From the NCBI GenBank assembly GCA_964036315.1, contig OZ038479.1, positions 62,377,304-62,441,303 of the forward strand: a DNA stretch of 64,000 nucleotides, read 5' to 3'. Below, one piece after another: positions 24,851-37,521 of this stretch; the stretch's first letter is position 1, and each line of letters opens with the position of its first letter. Source of the DNA: Acanthosepion esculentum (taxonomy: Eukaryota; Mollusca; Cephalopoda; Sepiida; Sepiidae). The position numbers were made by a program, and so were the translations under genes. A model generated the notes under the pieces. It saw only the letters and a list, made by a program, of their open reading frames with translations. It searched no databases and was not told the origin of the DNA.

Positions 24851-27800
24851 ATGAAAATGCTGAAAACAAATGAAAATATTGCATATTTGGATCATTTTCA
24901 AATGAAAACGAAGAAAACAAATGAAAATATTGCATATTTTGATCATTTTCAAATGAAAACGAAGAAAACAAATGAAAATATTGCATATTTTGATCATTTT
25001 CAAATGAAAACGAAGAAAACAATTGAAAATATTGCTTATTTTGATCATTTTCAAATGAAAACGAAGAAAACAAATGAAAATATTGCATATTTTGATCATT
25101 TTCAATTGAAAACGAAGAAAACAAATAAAAATATTGCATATTTTGATCATTTTCAAATGAAAACGAAGAAAATAAATGAAAATATTACATATTTTGATCA
25201 TTTTCAAATGAAAACGAAGAAAACAAATGAAAATATTGCATATTTTGATCATTTTCAAATGAAAACAAATGAAAATATTGCATATTTTGATCATTTTCAA
25301 ATGAAAACGAAGAAAACAAATGAAAATATTGCATATTTTGATCATTTTCAAATGAAAACGAAGAAAACAAATGGAAATATTGCATATTTTGATCATTTTC
25401 AAATGAAAACGAAGAAAACAAATGAAAATATTGCATATTTTGATCATTTTCAAATGAAAACGAAGAAAACAAATGAAAATATTGCATATTTTGATCATTT
25501 TCAAATGAAAACGAAGAAAACAAATGAAAATATTGCATATTTTGATCATTTTCAAATGAAAACGAAGAAAACAAATGAAAATATTGCATATTTTGATCAT
25601 TTTCAAATGAAAACGAAGAAAACAAATGAAAATATTGCATATTTTGATCATTTTCAAATGAAAACGAAGAAAACAAATGAAAATATTGCATATTTTGATC
25701 ATTTTCAAATGAAAACGAAGAAAACAAATGAAAATATTGCATATTTTGATAATTTTCAAATGAAAATGCTGAAAACAAATGAAAATATTGTATATTTTGA
25801 TCATTTTCAAATGAAAATGCTGAAAACAAATGAAAATATTGCATATTTTGATCATTTTCAAATGAAAACGAAGAAAACAAATGAAAATATTGCATATTTT
25901 GATCATTTTCAAATGAAAACGAAGAAAACAAATGAAAATATTGCATATTTTGATCATTTTCAAATGAAAACGAAGAAAACAAATGAAAATATTGCATATT
26001 TTCATCATTTTAAAATGAAAATGCTGAAAACAAATGAAAATATTGCATATTTTGATCATTTTCAAACGAAAATGCTGAAAACAAATGAAAATATTGCATA
26101 TTTTGATCATTTTCAAATGAAAACGAAGAAAACAAATGAAAATATTGCATATTTTGATCATTTTCAAAAGAAAACGAAGAAAACAAATGAAAATATTGCA
26201 TATTTTGATCATTTTCAAATGAAAACGAAGAAAATAAATGAAAATATTACATATTTTGATCATTTTCAAATGAAAACGAAGAAAACAAATGAAAATATTG
26301 CATAATTTGATCATTTTCAAATGAAAATGCTGAAAACAAATGAAAATATTGCATATTTTGATCATTTTCAAATGAAAAAGCTGAAAACAAATGAAAATAT
26401 TGCTTATTTTGATCATTTTCAAATGAAAACGAAGAAAACAAATGAAAATATTGCATATTTTGATCATTTTCAAATGAAAACGAAGAAAACAAATGAAAAT
26501 ATTGCATATTTTGATCATTTTCAAATGAAAACGAAAAAACAAATGAAAATATTGCATATTTTGATCATTTTCAAATGAAAATGCTGAAAACAAATGAAAA
26601 TATTGTATACTTTGATCATTTTCAAATGAAAATGCTGAAAACAAATAAAAATATTGCATATTTTGATCATTTTCAAATGAAAACGAAGAAAACAAATGAA
26701 AATATTGCATATTTTGATCATTTTCAAATGAAAACGAAGAAAACAAATGAAAATATTGCATATTTTGATCATTTTCAAATGAAAACGAAGAAAACAAATG
26801 AAAATATTGCATATTTTGATCATTTTCAAATTAAAACGAAGAAAACAAATGAAAATATTGCATATTTTGATCATTTTCAAATGAAAATGCTGAAAACAAA
26901 TGAAAATATTGCATATTTTGATAATTTTCAAATGAAAATGCTGAAAACAAATGAAAATATTGCATATTTTGATCATTTTCAAATGAAAACGAAGAAAACA
27001 AATGAAAATATTGCATATTTTGATCATTTTCAAATGAAAACGAAGAAAACAAATGAAAATATTGCATATTTGATCATTTTCAAATGAAAACGGAGAAAAC
27101 AAATGAAAATATTGCATATTTTGATCATTTTCAAATGAAAACGAAGAAAACAAATGAAAATATTGCATATTTTCATCATTTTCAAATGAAAATGCTGAAA
27201 ACAAATGAAAATATTGCATATTTTGATCATTTTCAAATGAAAACGAAGAAAACAAATGAAAATATTGCATATTTTGTTCATTTTCAAATGAAAATGCTGA
27301 AAACACATGAAAATATTGCATATTTTGATCATTTTCAAATGAAAATGCTGAAAACAAATGAAAATATTGCATATTTTGATCATTTTCAAATGAAAACGAA
27401 GAAAACAAATGAAAATATTGCATATTTTGTTCATTTTCAAATGTAAACGAAGAAAACAAATGAAAATATTGCATATTTTGATCATTTTCAAATGAAAATG
27501 CTGAAAACAAATTAAAATATTGCATATTTGGATCATTTTCAAATGAAAATGCTGAAAACAAATGAAAATATTGCATGTTTTGATCATTTTTAAATGAAAA
27601 CGAAGAAAACAAATAAAAATATTGCTTATTTTGATCATTTTCAAATGAAAACGAAGAAAACAAATGAAAATATTGCATATTTTGATCATTTTCAAATGAA
27701 AACGAAGAAAACAAATGAAAATATTGCATATTTTGATCATTTTCAAATGAAAACGAAGAAAACAAATGAAAATATTGCATATTTTGATCATTTTCAAATG

Positions 27801-28480
27801 AAAATGCTGAAAACAAATGAAAATATTGCATATTTTGATCATTTTCAAATGAAAACGAAGAAAACAAATGAAAATATTGCATATTTTGTTCATTTTCAAA
27901 TGAAAATGCTGAAAACAAATGAAAATATTGCATATTTTGATCATTTTCAAATGAAAATGCTGAAAACAAATGAAAATATTGCATATTTTGATCATTTTCA
28001 AATGAAAACGAAGAAAACAAATGAAAATATTGCATATTTTGTTCATTTTCAAATGTAAACGAAGAAAACAAATGAAAATATTGCATATTTTGATCATTTT
28101 CAAATGAAAATGCTGAAAACAAATTAAAATATTGCATATTTGGATCATTTTCAAATGAAAATGCTGAAAACAAATGAAAATATTGCATGTTTTGATCATT
28201 TTTAAATGAAAACGAAGAAAACAAATAAAAATATTGCTTATTTTGATCATTTTCAAATGAAAACGAAGAAAACAAATGAAAATATTGCATATTTTGATCA
28301 TTTTCAAATGAAAACGAAGAAAACAAATGAAAATATTGCATATTTTGATCATTTTCAAATGAAAATGCTGAAAACAAATGAAAATATTGTATACTTTGAT
28401 CATTTTCAAATGAAAATGCTGAAAACAAATGAAAATATTGCATATTTTGATCATTTTCAAATGAAAACGAAGAAAACAAA
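24851..28480 (+). repeat. Distant copy of the 17.5-23.2 kb block (offset about 5,285 bp)
   Basis: From TTTGGATC at 24851 through AACAATTG at 25004 this block matches the left side of the first 2,082-bp copy (offset 7,367 from 17484 and 17637). Further right it follows the second copy and its flank at 5,285 bp, which drops to 5,284 after a 1-bp loss at 26531-26540 (ACGAAAAAAC). Shared private markers include the GCATAATTT stop (26303), CAAATTAAAACG (21546 and 26830), the 1-bp loss at 21781 and 27065, ATGTAAACG (22160/22772 and 27444/28056) and GCATGTTTTG. The match is lost near 28.5 kb. The arrangement is what a single ancestral unit would give if only the left copy were later duplicated in tandem. 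Confidence 0.87.
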
Positions 28481-29640
28481 TGAAAATATTGCATATTTTG
28501 ATCATTTTCAAATGAAAACGAAGAAAACAAATGAAAATATTGCATATTTTGATCATTTTCAAATGAAAATGCTGAAAACAAATGAAAATATTGCATATTT
28601 TGATCATTTTCAAATGAAAACGAAGAAAACAAATGAAAATATTGCATATTTTGATCATTTTCAAATGAAAACGAAGAAAACAAATGAAAATATTGCATAT
28701 TTTGATCATTTTCAAATGAAAATGCTGAAAACAAATGAGAATATTGCATATTTTGAACATTTTCAAATGAAAACGAAGAAAACAAATGAAAATATTGCAT
28801 ATTTTGATCATTTTCAAATGAAAATGCTGACAAGAAATGAAAATATTGCATATTTTGATCATTTTCAATTGAAAACGAGGAAAACAAATGAAAATATTGC
28901 ATATTTTGATCATTTTCAAATGAAAACGAAGAAAACAAATGAAAATATTGCATATTTTGTTCATTTTCAAATGTAAACGAAGAAAACAAATGAAAATATT
29001 GCATATTTTGATCATTTTCAAATGAAAATGCTGAAAACAAATTAAAATATTGCATATTTGGATCATTTTCAAATGAAAATGCTGAAAACAAATGAAAATA
29101 TTGCATGTTTTGATCATTTTTAAATGAAAACGAAGAAAACAAATAAAAATATTGCTTATTTTGATCATTTTCAAATGAAAACGAAGAAAACAAATGAAAA
29201 TATTGCATATTTTGATCATTTTCAAATGAAAACGAAGAAAACAAATGAAAATATTGCATATTTTGATCATTTTCAAATGAAAATGCTGAAAACAAATGAA
29301 AATATTGTATACTTTGATCATTTTCAAATGAAAATGCTGAAAACAAATGAAAATATTGCATATTTTGATCATTTTCAAATGAAAACGAAGAAAACAAATG
29401 AAAATATTGCATATTTTGATCATTTTCAAATGAAAACGAAGAAAACAAATGAAAATATTGCATATTTTGATCATTTTCAAATGAAAATGCTGAAAACAAA
29501 TGAAAATATTGCATATTTTGATCATTTTCAAATGAAAACGAAGAAAACAAATGAAAATATTGCATATTTTGATCATTTTCAAATGAAAACGAAGAAAACA
29601 AATGAAAATATTGCATATTTTGATCATTTTCAAATGAAAA
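28056..29640 (+). repeat. 918-bp (18-mer) tandem step
   Basis: The ATGTAAACG cassette at 28056 recurs at 28974. In both, type B with AATTAAAAT, TTTGGATC, GCATGTTTTG, TTTTTAAATG, AATAAAAAT/TTGCTTATT (28206 and 29124), two type A, GTATAC, B, A, A, B, A, A follow in the same order. The first unit then has GAGAATATT with TTTGAACAT and a GCTGACAAG copy, a combination that becomes common to the right of 33 kb. The second instead runs into GCTAAAAAC (29636). Confidence 0.85.
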
Positions 29641-30882
29641 TGCTAAAAACAAATGAAAATATTGCATATTTTGATCATTTTCAAATGAAAAAGCTGAAAA
29701 CAAATGAAAATATTGCTTATTTTGATCATTTTCAAATGAAAACGAAGAAAATAAATGAAAATATTGCATATTTTGATCATTTTCAAATGAAAACGAAGAA
29801 AACAAATGAAAATATTGCATATTTTGATCATTTTCAAATGAAAATGCTGAAAACAAATGAAAATATTGTATACTTTGATCATTTTCAAATGAAAATGCAA
29901 GAAAACAAATGAAAATATTGCATATTTTGATCATTTTCAAATGAAAACGAAGAAAACAAATGAAAATATTGCATATTTTGATCATTTTCAAATGAAAACG
30001 AAGAAAACAAATGAAAATATTGCATATTTTGATCATTTTCAAATGAAAACGAAGAAAACAAATGAAAATATTGCATATTTTGATCATTTTCAAATGAAAA
30101 CGAAGAAAACAAATGAAAATATTGCATATTTTGATCATTTTCAAATGAAAATGCTAAAAACAAATGAAAATATTGCATATTTTGATCATTTTCAAATGAA
30201 AAAGCTGAAAACAAATGAAAATATTGCTTATTTTGATCATTTTCAAATGAAAACGAAGAAAATAAATGAAAATATTGCATATTTTGATCATTTTCAAATG
30301 AAAACGAAGAAAACAAATGAAAATATTGCATATTTTGATCATTTTCAAATGAAAATGCTGAAAACAAATGAAAATATTGTATACTTTGATCATTTTCAAA
30401 TGAAAATGCAAGAAAACAAATGAAAATATTGCATATTTTGATCATTTTCAAATGAAAACGAAGAAAACAAATGAAAATATTGCATATTTTGATCATTTTC
30501 AAATGAAAACGAAGAAAACAAATGAAAATATTGCATATTTTGATCATTTTCAATTGAAAACGAAGAAAACAAATAAAAATATTGCATATTTTGATCATTT
30601 TCAAATGAAAACGAAGAAAACATATGAAAATATTGCATATTTTGATCATTTTTGAAATGAACGAAGAAAACAAATGAAAATATTGCATATTTTGATCATT
30701 TTCAAATGAAAATGCTGAAAACAAATGAGAATATTGCATATTTTGAACATTTCCAAATGAAAACGAAGAAAACAAATGAAAATATTGCATATTTTGATCA
30801 TTTTCAAATGAAAATGCTGACAAGAAATGAAAATATTGTATACTTTGATCATTTTCAAATGAAAATGCAAGAAAACAAATGA
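29641..30882 (+). repeat. Three short units ending in GTATAC and an ATGCAAGAAAAC (+1) copy
   Basis: A type B copy with TTGTATAC is followed by a 52-bp copy with AAAATGCAAGAAAAC, in which an extra base moves the plus frame onto TGA. These TGA codons end at 29912, 30423 and 30882. The steps are 511 bp (10x51+1) and 459 bp. The second step includes another +1 balanced by a 1-bp loss in TTTTTGAAATGAACG near 30650-30662. The first two units share GCTAAAAAC, ATGAAAAAGCTG with TTGCTTATT, and AAAATAAATG. The third differs in its middle and contains CATTTCCAAATG and GCTGACAAG. Confidence 0.86.
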
Positions 30883-31266
30883 AAATATTGCATATTTTGA
30901 TCATTTTCAAATGAAAACGAAGAAAACAAATGAAAATATTGCATATTTTGATCATTTTCAAATGAAAACGAAGAAAACAAATGAAAATATTGCATATTTT
31001 GATCATTTTCAAATGAAAATGCTGAAAACAAATGAAAATATTGCATATTTTGATCATTTTCAAATGAAAACGAAGAAAACAAATGAAAATATTGCATATT
31101 TTGATCATTTTCAAATGAAAACGAAGAAAACAAATGAAAATATTGCATATTTTGATCATTTTCAAATGAAAATGCTGAAAACAAATAAAATATTGCATAT
31201 TTTGATCATTTTCAAATGAAAACGAAGAAAACAAATGAAAATATTGCATATTTTGATCATTTTCAA
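30883..31266 (+). repeat. Satellite linker between higher-order blocks
   Basis: This stretch is ordinary type A copies with two type B copies, and it has a 1-bp loss at about 31186 (ACAAATAAAATATTG) that restores a different plus frame. To the right of this point the plus frame is broken by an indel only twice more before the window ends. Nothing else is visible here. Confidence 0.85.
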
Positions 31267-32031
31267 ATGAAAATGCTGAAAACAAATGAAAATATTGCAT
31301 ATTTTGATCATTTTCAAATGAAAAAGCTGAAAAAAAATGAAAATATTGCTTATTTTGATCATTTTCAAATGAAAACGAAGAAAACAAATGAAAATATTGC
31401 ATATTTTGATCATTTTCAAATGAAAACGAAGAAAACAAATGAAAATATTGCATATTTTGATCATTTTCAAATGAAAACGAAGAAAACAAATGAAAATATT
31501 GCATATTTTGATCATTTTCAAATGAAAATGCTGAAAACAAATGAAAATATTGCATATTTTGATCATTTTCAAATGAAAAAGCTGAAAACAAATGAAAATA
31601 TTGCTTATTTTGATCATTTTCAAATGAAAACGAAGAAAACAAATGAAAATATTGCATATTTTGATCATTTTCAAATGAAAACGAAGAAAACAAATGAAAA
31701 TATTGCATATTTTGATCATTTTCAAATGAAAACGAAGAAAACAAATGAAAATATTGCATATTTTGATCATTTTCAAATGAAAATGCTGAAAACAAATGAA
31801 AATATTGCATATTTTGATCATTTTCAAATGAAAAAGCTGAAAACAAATGAAAATATTGCTTATTTTGATCATTTTCAAATGAAAACGAAGAAAACAAATG
31901 AAAATATTGCATATTTTGATCATTTTCAAATGAAAACGAAGAAAACAAATGAAAATATTGCATATTTTGATCATTTTCAAATGAAAACGAAGAAAACAAA
32001 TGAAAATATTGCATATTTTGATCATTTTCAA
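31267..32031 (+). repeat. 255-bp pentamer unit, three tandem copies
   Basis: The five-monomer order B, ATGAAAAAGCTG copy with TTGCTTATT, A, A, A is repeated three times, at 31267, 31522 and 31777. The ATGAAAAAGCTG copies start at 31318, 31573 and 31828. The first carries an extra difference (CTGAAAAAAAATG). This is the smallest clean higher-order unit in the window. Confidence 0.92.
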
Positions 32032-32643
32032 ATGAAAATGCTGAAAACAAATGAAAATATTGTATACTTTGATCATTTTCAAATGAAAATGCTGAAAACA
32101 AATAAAAATATTGCATATTTTGATCATTTTCAAATGAAAACGAAGAAAACAAATGAAAATATTGCATATTTTGATCATTTTCAAATGAAAACGAAGAAAA
32201 CAAATGAAAATATTGCATATTTTGATCATTTTCAAATGAAAACGAAGAAAACAAATGAAAATATTGCATATTTTGATCATTTTCAAATGAAAACGAAGAA
32301 AACAAATGAAAATATTGCATATTTTGATCATTTTCAAATGAAAATGCTGAAAACAAATGAAAATATTGTATACTTTGATCATTTTCAAATGAAAATGCTG
32401 AAAACAAATAAAAATATTGCATATTTTGATCATTTTCAAATGAAAACGAAGAAAACAAATGAAAATATTGCATATTTTGATCATTTTCAAATGAAAACGA
32501 AGAAAACAAATGAAAATATTGCATATTTTGATCATTTTCAAATGAAAACGAAGAAAACAAATGAAAATATTGCATATTTTGATCATTTTCAAATGAAAAC
32601 GAAGAAAACAAATGAAAATATTGCATATTTTGATCATTTTCAA
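32032..32643 (+). repeat. 306-bp hexamer unit, two tandem copies
   Basis: The six-monomer order B with TTGTATAC, B with AATAAAAAT, then four type A is present at 32032-32337 and again at 32338-32643. It directly follows the pentamer triplication, and the two units share the type A run, so they probably arose by stepwise unequal exchange. Confidence 0.9.
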
Positions 32644-35600
32644 ATGAAAATGCTGAAAAGAAATGAAAATATTGCATATTTTGAACATTTTCAAATGAAA
32701 ACGAAGAAAACAAATGAAAATATTGCATATTTTGATCATTTTCAAATGAAAACGAAGAAAACAAATGAAAATATTGCATATTTTGATCATTTTCAAATGA
32801 AAACGTAGAAAACAAATGAAAATATTGCATATTTTGATCATTTTCAAATGAAAACGAAGAAAACAAATGAAAATATTGCATATTTTGATCATTTTCAAAT
32901 GAAAACGAAGAAAACAAATGAAAATATTGCATATTTTGATCATTTTCAAATGAAAACGAAGAAAACAAATGAAAATATTGCATATTTTGATCATTTTCAA
33001 TTGAAAACGAAGAAAACAAATGAAAATATTGCATATTTTGATCATTTTCAAATGAAAACGAAGAAAACAAATGAAAATATTGCATATTTTGTTCATTTTC
33101 AAATGAAAACAAATGAAAATATTGCATATTTTGATCATTTTCAAATGAAAACGAAGAAAACAAATGAAAATATTGCATATTTTGATCATTTTCAAATGAA
33201 AATGCTGGAAACAAATGAAAATATTGCATATTTTGATCATTTTCAAATGAAAACGAAGAAAACAAATGAAAATATTGCATATTTTGATCATTTTCAAATG
33301 AAAACGAAGAAAACAAATGAAAATATTGCATATTTTGATCATTTTCAAATGAAAATGCTGAAAACAAATGAGAATATTGCATATTTTGAACATTTTCAAA
33401 TGAAAACGAAGAAAACAAATGAAAATATTGCATATTTTGATCATTTTCAAATGAAAATGCTGACAAGAAATGAAAATATTGCATATTTTGATCATTTTCA
33501 AATGAAAACGAAGAAAACAAATGAAAATATTGCATATTTTGATCATTTTCAAATGAAAACGAAGAAAACAAATGAAAATATTGCATATTTTGATCATTTT
33601 CAAATGAAAACGAAGAAAACAAATGAAAATATTGCATATTTTGATCATTTTCAAATGAAAACGAAGAAAACAAATGAAAATATTGCATATTTTGATCATT
33701 TTCAAATGAAAATGCTGAAAAGAAATGAAAATATCGCATATTTTGAATATTTTCAAATGAAAACGAAGAAAACAAATGAAAATATTGCATATTTTGATCA
33801 TTTTCAAATGAAAACGAAGAAAACAAATGAAAATATTGCATATTTTGATCATTTTCAAATGAAAACGTAGAAAACAAATGAAAATATTGCATATTTTGAT
33901 CATTTTCAAATGAAAACGAAGAAAACAAATGAAAATATTGCATATTTTGATCATTTTCAAATGAAAACGAAGAAAACAAATGAAAATATTGCATATTTTG
34001 ATCATTTTCAAATGAAAACGAAGAAAACAAATGAAAATATTGCATATTTTGATCATTTTCAAATGAAAACGAAGAAAACAAATGAAAATATTGCATATTT
34101 ACATCATTTTCAAATGAAAACGAAGAAAACAAATGAAAATATTGCATATTTTGATCATTTTCAAAAGAAAACGAAGAAAACAACTGAATATATTGCATAT
34201 TTTGATCATTTTCAAATGAAAATGCTGAAAACAAATGAGAATATTGCATATTTTGAACATTTTCAAATGAAAACGAAGAAAACAAATGAAAATATTGCAT
34301 ATTTTGATCATTTTCAAATGAAAATGCTGACAAGAAATGAAAATATTGCATATTTTGATCATTTTCAAATGAAAACGAAGAAAACAAATGAAAATATTGC
34401 ATATTTTGATCATTTTCAAATGAAAACGAAGAAAACAAATGAAAATATTGCATATTTTGATCATTTTCAAATGAAAACGAAGAAAACAAATGAAAATATT
34501 GCATATTTTGATCATTTTCAAATGAAAACGAAGAAAACAAATGAAAATATTGCATATTTTGATCATTTTCAAATGAACACGAAGAAAACAAATGAAAATA
34601 TTACATATTTTGATCATTTTCAAATGAAAATGCTGAAAACAAATGAAAATATTGCATATTTTGATCATTTTCAAATGAAAAAGCTGAAAACAAATGAAAA
34701 TATTGCTTATTTTGATCATTTTCAAATGAAAACGAAGAAAACAAATGAAAATATTGCATATTTTGATCATTTTCAAATGAAAACGAAGAAAACAAATGAA
34801 AATATTGCATATTTTGATCATTTTCAAATGAAAACGAAGAAAACAAATGAAAATATTGCATATTTTGATCATTTTCAAATGAAAATGCTGAAAACAAATG
34901 AAAATATTGTATACTTTGATCATTTTCAAATGAAAATGCTAAAAACAAATGAAAATATTGCATATTTTGATCATTTTCAAATGAAAACGAAGAAAACAAA
35001 TGAAAATATTGCATATTTTGATCATTTTCAAATGAAAACGAAGAAAACAAATGAAAATATTGCATATTTTGATCATTTTCAAATGAAAATGCTGAAAAGA
35101 AATGAAAATATTGCATATTTTGAACATTTTCAAATGAAAACGAAGAAAACAAATGAAAATATTGCATATTTTGATCATTTTCAAATGAAAACGAAGAAAA
35201 CAAATGAAAATATTGCATATTTTGATCATTTTCAAATGAAAACGTAGAAAACAAATGAAAATATTGCATATTTTGATCATTTTCAAATGAAAACGAAGAA
35301 AACAAATGAAAATATTGCATATTTTGATCATTTTCAAATGAAAACGAAGAAAACAAATGAAAATATTGCATATTTTGATCATTTTCAAATGAAAACGAAG
35401 AAAACAAATGAAAATATTGCATATTTTGATCATTTTCAATTGAAAACGAAGAAAACAAATGAAAATATTGCATATTTTGATCATTTTCAAATGAAAACGA
35501 AGAAAACAAATGAAAATATTGCATATTTTGTTCATTTTCAAATGAAAACAAATGAAAATATTGCATATTTTGATCATTTTCAAATGAAAACGAAGAAAAC

Positions 35601-37521
35601 AAATGAAAATATTGCATATTTTGATCATTTTCAAATGAAAATGCTGGAAACAAATGAAAATATTGCATATTTTGATCATTTTCAAATGAAAACGAAGAAA
35701 ACAAATGAAAATATTGCATATTTTGATCATTTTCAAATGAAAACGAAGAAAACAAATGAAAATATTGCATATTTTGATCATTTTCAAATGAAAATGCTGA
35801 AAACAAATGAGAATATTGCATATTTTGAACATTTTCAAATGAAAACGAAGAAAACAAATGAAAATATTGCATATTTTGATCATTTTCAAATGAAAATGCT
35901 GACAAGAAATGAAAATATTGCATATTTTGATCATTTTCAAATGAAAACGAAGAAAACAAATGAAAATATTGCATATTTTGATCATTTTCAAATGAAAACG
36001 AAGAAAACAAATGAAAATATTGCATATTTTGATCATTTTCAAATGAAAACGAAGAAAACAAATGAAAATATTGCATATTTTGATCATTTTCAAATGAAAA
36101 CGAAGAAAACAAATGAAAATATTGCATATTTTGATCATTTTCAAATGAAAATGCTGAAAAGAAATGAAAATATCGCATATTTTGAATATTTTCAAATGAA
36201 AACGAAGAAAACAAATGAAAATATTGCATATTTTGATCATTTTCAAATGAAAACGAAGAAAACAAATGAAAATATTGCATATTTTGATCATTTTCAAATG
36301 AAAACGTAGAAAACAAATGAAAATATTGCATATTTTGATCATTTTCAAATGAAAACGAAGAAAACAAATGAAAATATTGCATATTTTGATCATTTTCAAA
36401 TGAAAACGAAGAAAACAAATGAAAATATTGCATATTTTGATCATTTTCAAATGAAAACGAAGAAAACAAATGAAAATATTGCATATTTTGATCATTTTCA
36501 AATGAAAACGAAGAAAACAAATGAAAATATTGCATATTTACATCATTTTCAAATGAAAACGAAGAAAACAAATGAAAATATTGCATATTTTGATCATTTT
36601 CAAAAGAAAACGAAGAAAACAACTGAATATATTGCATATTTTGATCATTTTCAAATGAAAATGCTGAAAACAAATGAGAATATTGCATATTTTGAACATT
36701 TTCAAATGAAAACGAAGAAAACAAATGAAAATATTGCATATTTTGATCATTTTCAAATGAAAATGCTGACAAGAAATGAAAATATTGCATATTTTGATCA
36801 TTTTCAAATGAAAACGAAGAAAACAAATGAAAATATTGCATATTTTGATCATTTTCAAATGAAAACGAAGAAAACAAATGAAAATATTGCATATTTTGAT
36901 CATTTTCAAATGAAAACGAAGAAAACAAATGAAAATATTGCATATTTTGATCATTTTCAAATGAAAACGAAGAAAACAAATGAAAATATTGCATATTTTG
37001 ATCATTTTCAAATGAACACGAAGAAAACAAATGAAAATATTACATATTTTGATCATTTTCAAATGAAAATGCTGAAAACAAATGAAAATATTGCATATTT
37101 TGATCATTTTCAAATGAAAAAGCTGAAAACAAATGAAAATATTGCTTATTTTGATCATTTTCAAATGAAAACGAAGAAAACAAATGAAAATATTGCATAT
37201 TTTGATCATTTTCAAATGAAAACGAAGAAAACAAATGAAAATATTGCATATTTTGATCATTTTCAAATGAAAACGAAGAAAACAAATGAAAATATTGCAT
37301 ATTTTGATCATTTTCAAATGAAAATGCTGAAAACAAATGAAAATATTGTATACTTTGATCATTTTCAAATGAAAATGCTAAAAACAAATGAAAATATTGC
37401 ATATTTTGATCATTTTCAAATGAAAACGAAGAAAACAAATGAAAATATTGCATATTTTGATCATTTTCAAATGAAAACGAAGAAAACAAATGAAAATATT
37501 GCATATTTTGATCATTTTCAA
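32644..37521 (+). repeat. 2,439-bp tandem higher-order duplication (47x51+42)
   Basis: Copy 1 is 32644-35082 and copy 2 is 35083-37521. Every rare variant I checked repeats at exactly 2,439 bp. These are GCTGAAAAGAAATG with TTTGAACAT (32644 and 35083), TAG (ending 32808 and 35247, then 33870 and 36309), S (33103 and 35542), GCTGGAAAC (33196 and 35635), ATATCGCAT with TTTGAATATTTTC (33733 and 36172), TTTACATCAT (34100 and 36539), CAAAAGAAAACG with AACTGAATATATTG, ATGAACACG with ATTACA (34573 and 37012), TTGTATAC and GCTAAAAAC. I found no difference between the copies in these checks. Such near-identity implies a recent event or an assembly duplication. Confidence 0.92.

Noticed and set aside
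34100..34112. Yeast-type ARS consensus at TTTACATCATTTT variants
   Set aside because: At least two required positions of the consensus do not match, and the surrounding AT-rich repeat would give near-matches by chance.
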